Assembly (NCBI RefSeq): GCF_000284295.1
Contig: NC_017093.1
Span: forward strand, 6,448,001 to 6,512,000
Source of the DNA: Actinoplanes missouriensis 431
GTDB taxonomy: Bacteria; Actinomycetota; Actinomycetes; Mycobacteriales; Micromonosporaceae
DNA length: 64,000 nt
Direction: 5' to 3'
Shown here: one piece after another, positions 63,849-64,000 of the stretch
Numbering within the stretch: position 1 is the stretch's first letter
Layout of the letters: every line of letters starts with the position of its first letter
Made by a program: the position numbers and the translations under genes
Notes under the pieces: model-generated
The model's database searches: none
Told to the model about the DNA's origin: nothing
What the model saw: the letters and a program-made list of their open reading frames with translations, nothing else

Positions 63849-64000
63849 TCAGGCCTTTAGGACGGTGAGCGCCAAGCGCACCAGATGACGGTCCATCCCG
63901 CTGCTCCGATCGAACCGGACCCATCTGCTCAGATCCGTCACCACGTTCAGCGCGGCGTGCACCAGCAGCCGGGCCTCGGCCGCCGCGAGCTCCGGCCGCA
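63849..64000 (-). CDS. TetR-type regulator, C-terminal end only
   Basis: The minus strand enters from the right edge with about 50 codons ending at a TGA at 63849: RPELAAAEARLLVHAALNVV, then MDRHLVRLALTVLKA. This is the usual end of TetR/AcrR-family ligand-binding domains of actinobacteria (bulky C-terminal helices). The DNA-binding part lies beyond the window. It sits just upstream of the fatty-acid-CoA ligase, which it may regulate. Family assignment rests on the short tail. Confidence 0.5.
   Translation of the reverse strand, partial: RPELAAAEARLLVHAALNVVTDLSRWVRFDRSSGMDRHLVRLALTVLKA

Overview
The window is high-GC DNA with GTG starts, 4-base start/stop overlaps, leaderless-type promoters and many Sec-exported hydrolases with ricin-type lectin modules. 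This points to a filamentous actinobacterium, most likely a Micromonosporaceae/Actinoplanes-like organism. The genus is my inference; no rRNA or marker gene settles it.

Region 1 (1-30.6 kb, all minus strand) is a dense genome-defence island. Its core is one coupled operon, 28.7 to 11.3 kb: a cytosolic Ser/Thr kinase, a SNF2-type helicase, a very large N6-adenine methylase, a giant DEAD/DUF1998-type helicase with a Vsr-like nuclease, and a RelE-fold/UvrD helicase. The last three junctions are 4-base ATGA/GTGA overlaps and a strong hairpin closes the unit. The SNF2 + adenine methylase + DUF1998-helicase order resembles class 1 DISARM, but the kinase head, fused helicase-nuclease and RelE-UvrD tail do not fit the classic five-gene set. 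Downstream lie a second kinase + RelE-UvrD pair, a DUF4011-type helicase-nuclease of about 1,810 residues, and a Upf1-like helicase cut by the left edge. Upstream is a separate methylase with an N-terminal helix-turn-helix, flanked by repeated GTTGACANTG words.

Region 2 (30.7-41.8 kb) is mostly ordinary chromosome: a DUF4352-type lipoprotein/EcsC cluster, a YCII + ECF sigma pair, an MFS transporter, an MFS remnant, tRNA-Pro(GGG), der-cmk, and a small MFS-ribA-deaminase-MarR cluster.

Region 3 (41.9-51.3 kb) is a secreted polymorphic-toxin locus. An exported ALF-repeat protein carries a pretoxin HINT domain and a C-terminal deaminase-fold toxin. A SUKH-like immunity gene is coupled to it by GTGA and a second SUKH-type gene follows. 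A companion ALF-repeat protein lies upstream and a divergent ALF-repeat lectin protein shares the intergenic region.

Region 4 (51.3-64 kb) holds a DUF2975/HTH/small membrane protein triplet, an SRPBCC protein, an RTX-type secreted protein, a GH18 chitinase, an M14 carboxypeptidase, a phosphotransferase, a SUKH-like protein, a trypsin-like protease, a low-complexity EEGAA-repeat exported protein, two uncharacterised proteins, a long-chain acyl-CoA synthetase and a truncated TetR-type regulator. Perfect hairpins separate many of the units, and short tandem repeats begin at or just after three gene 3' ends. No CRISPR array, insertion sequence, rRNA or origin was seen.
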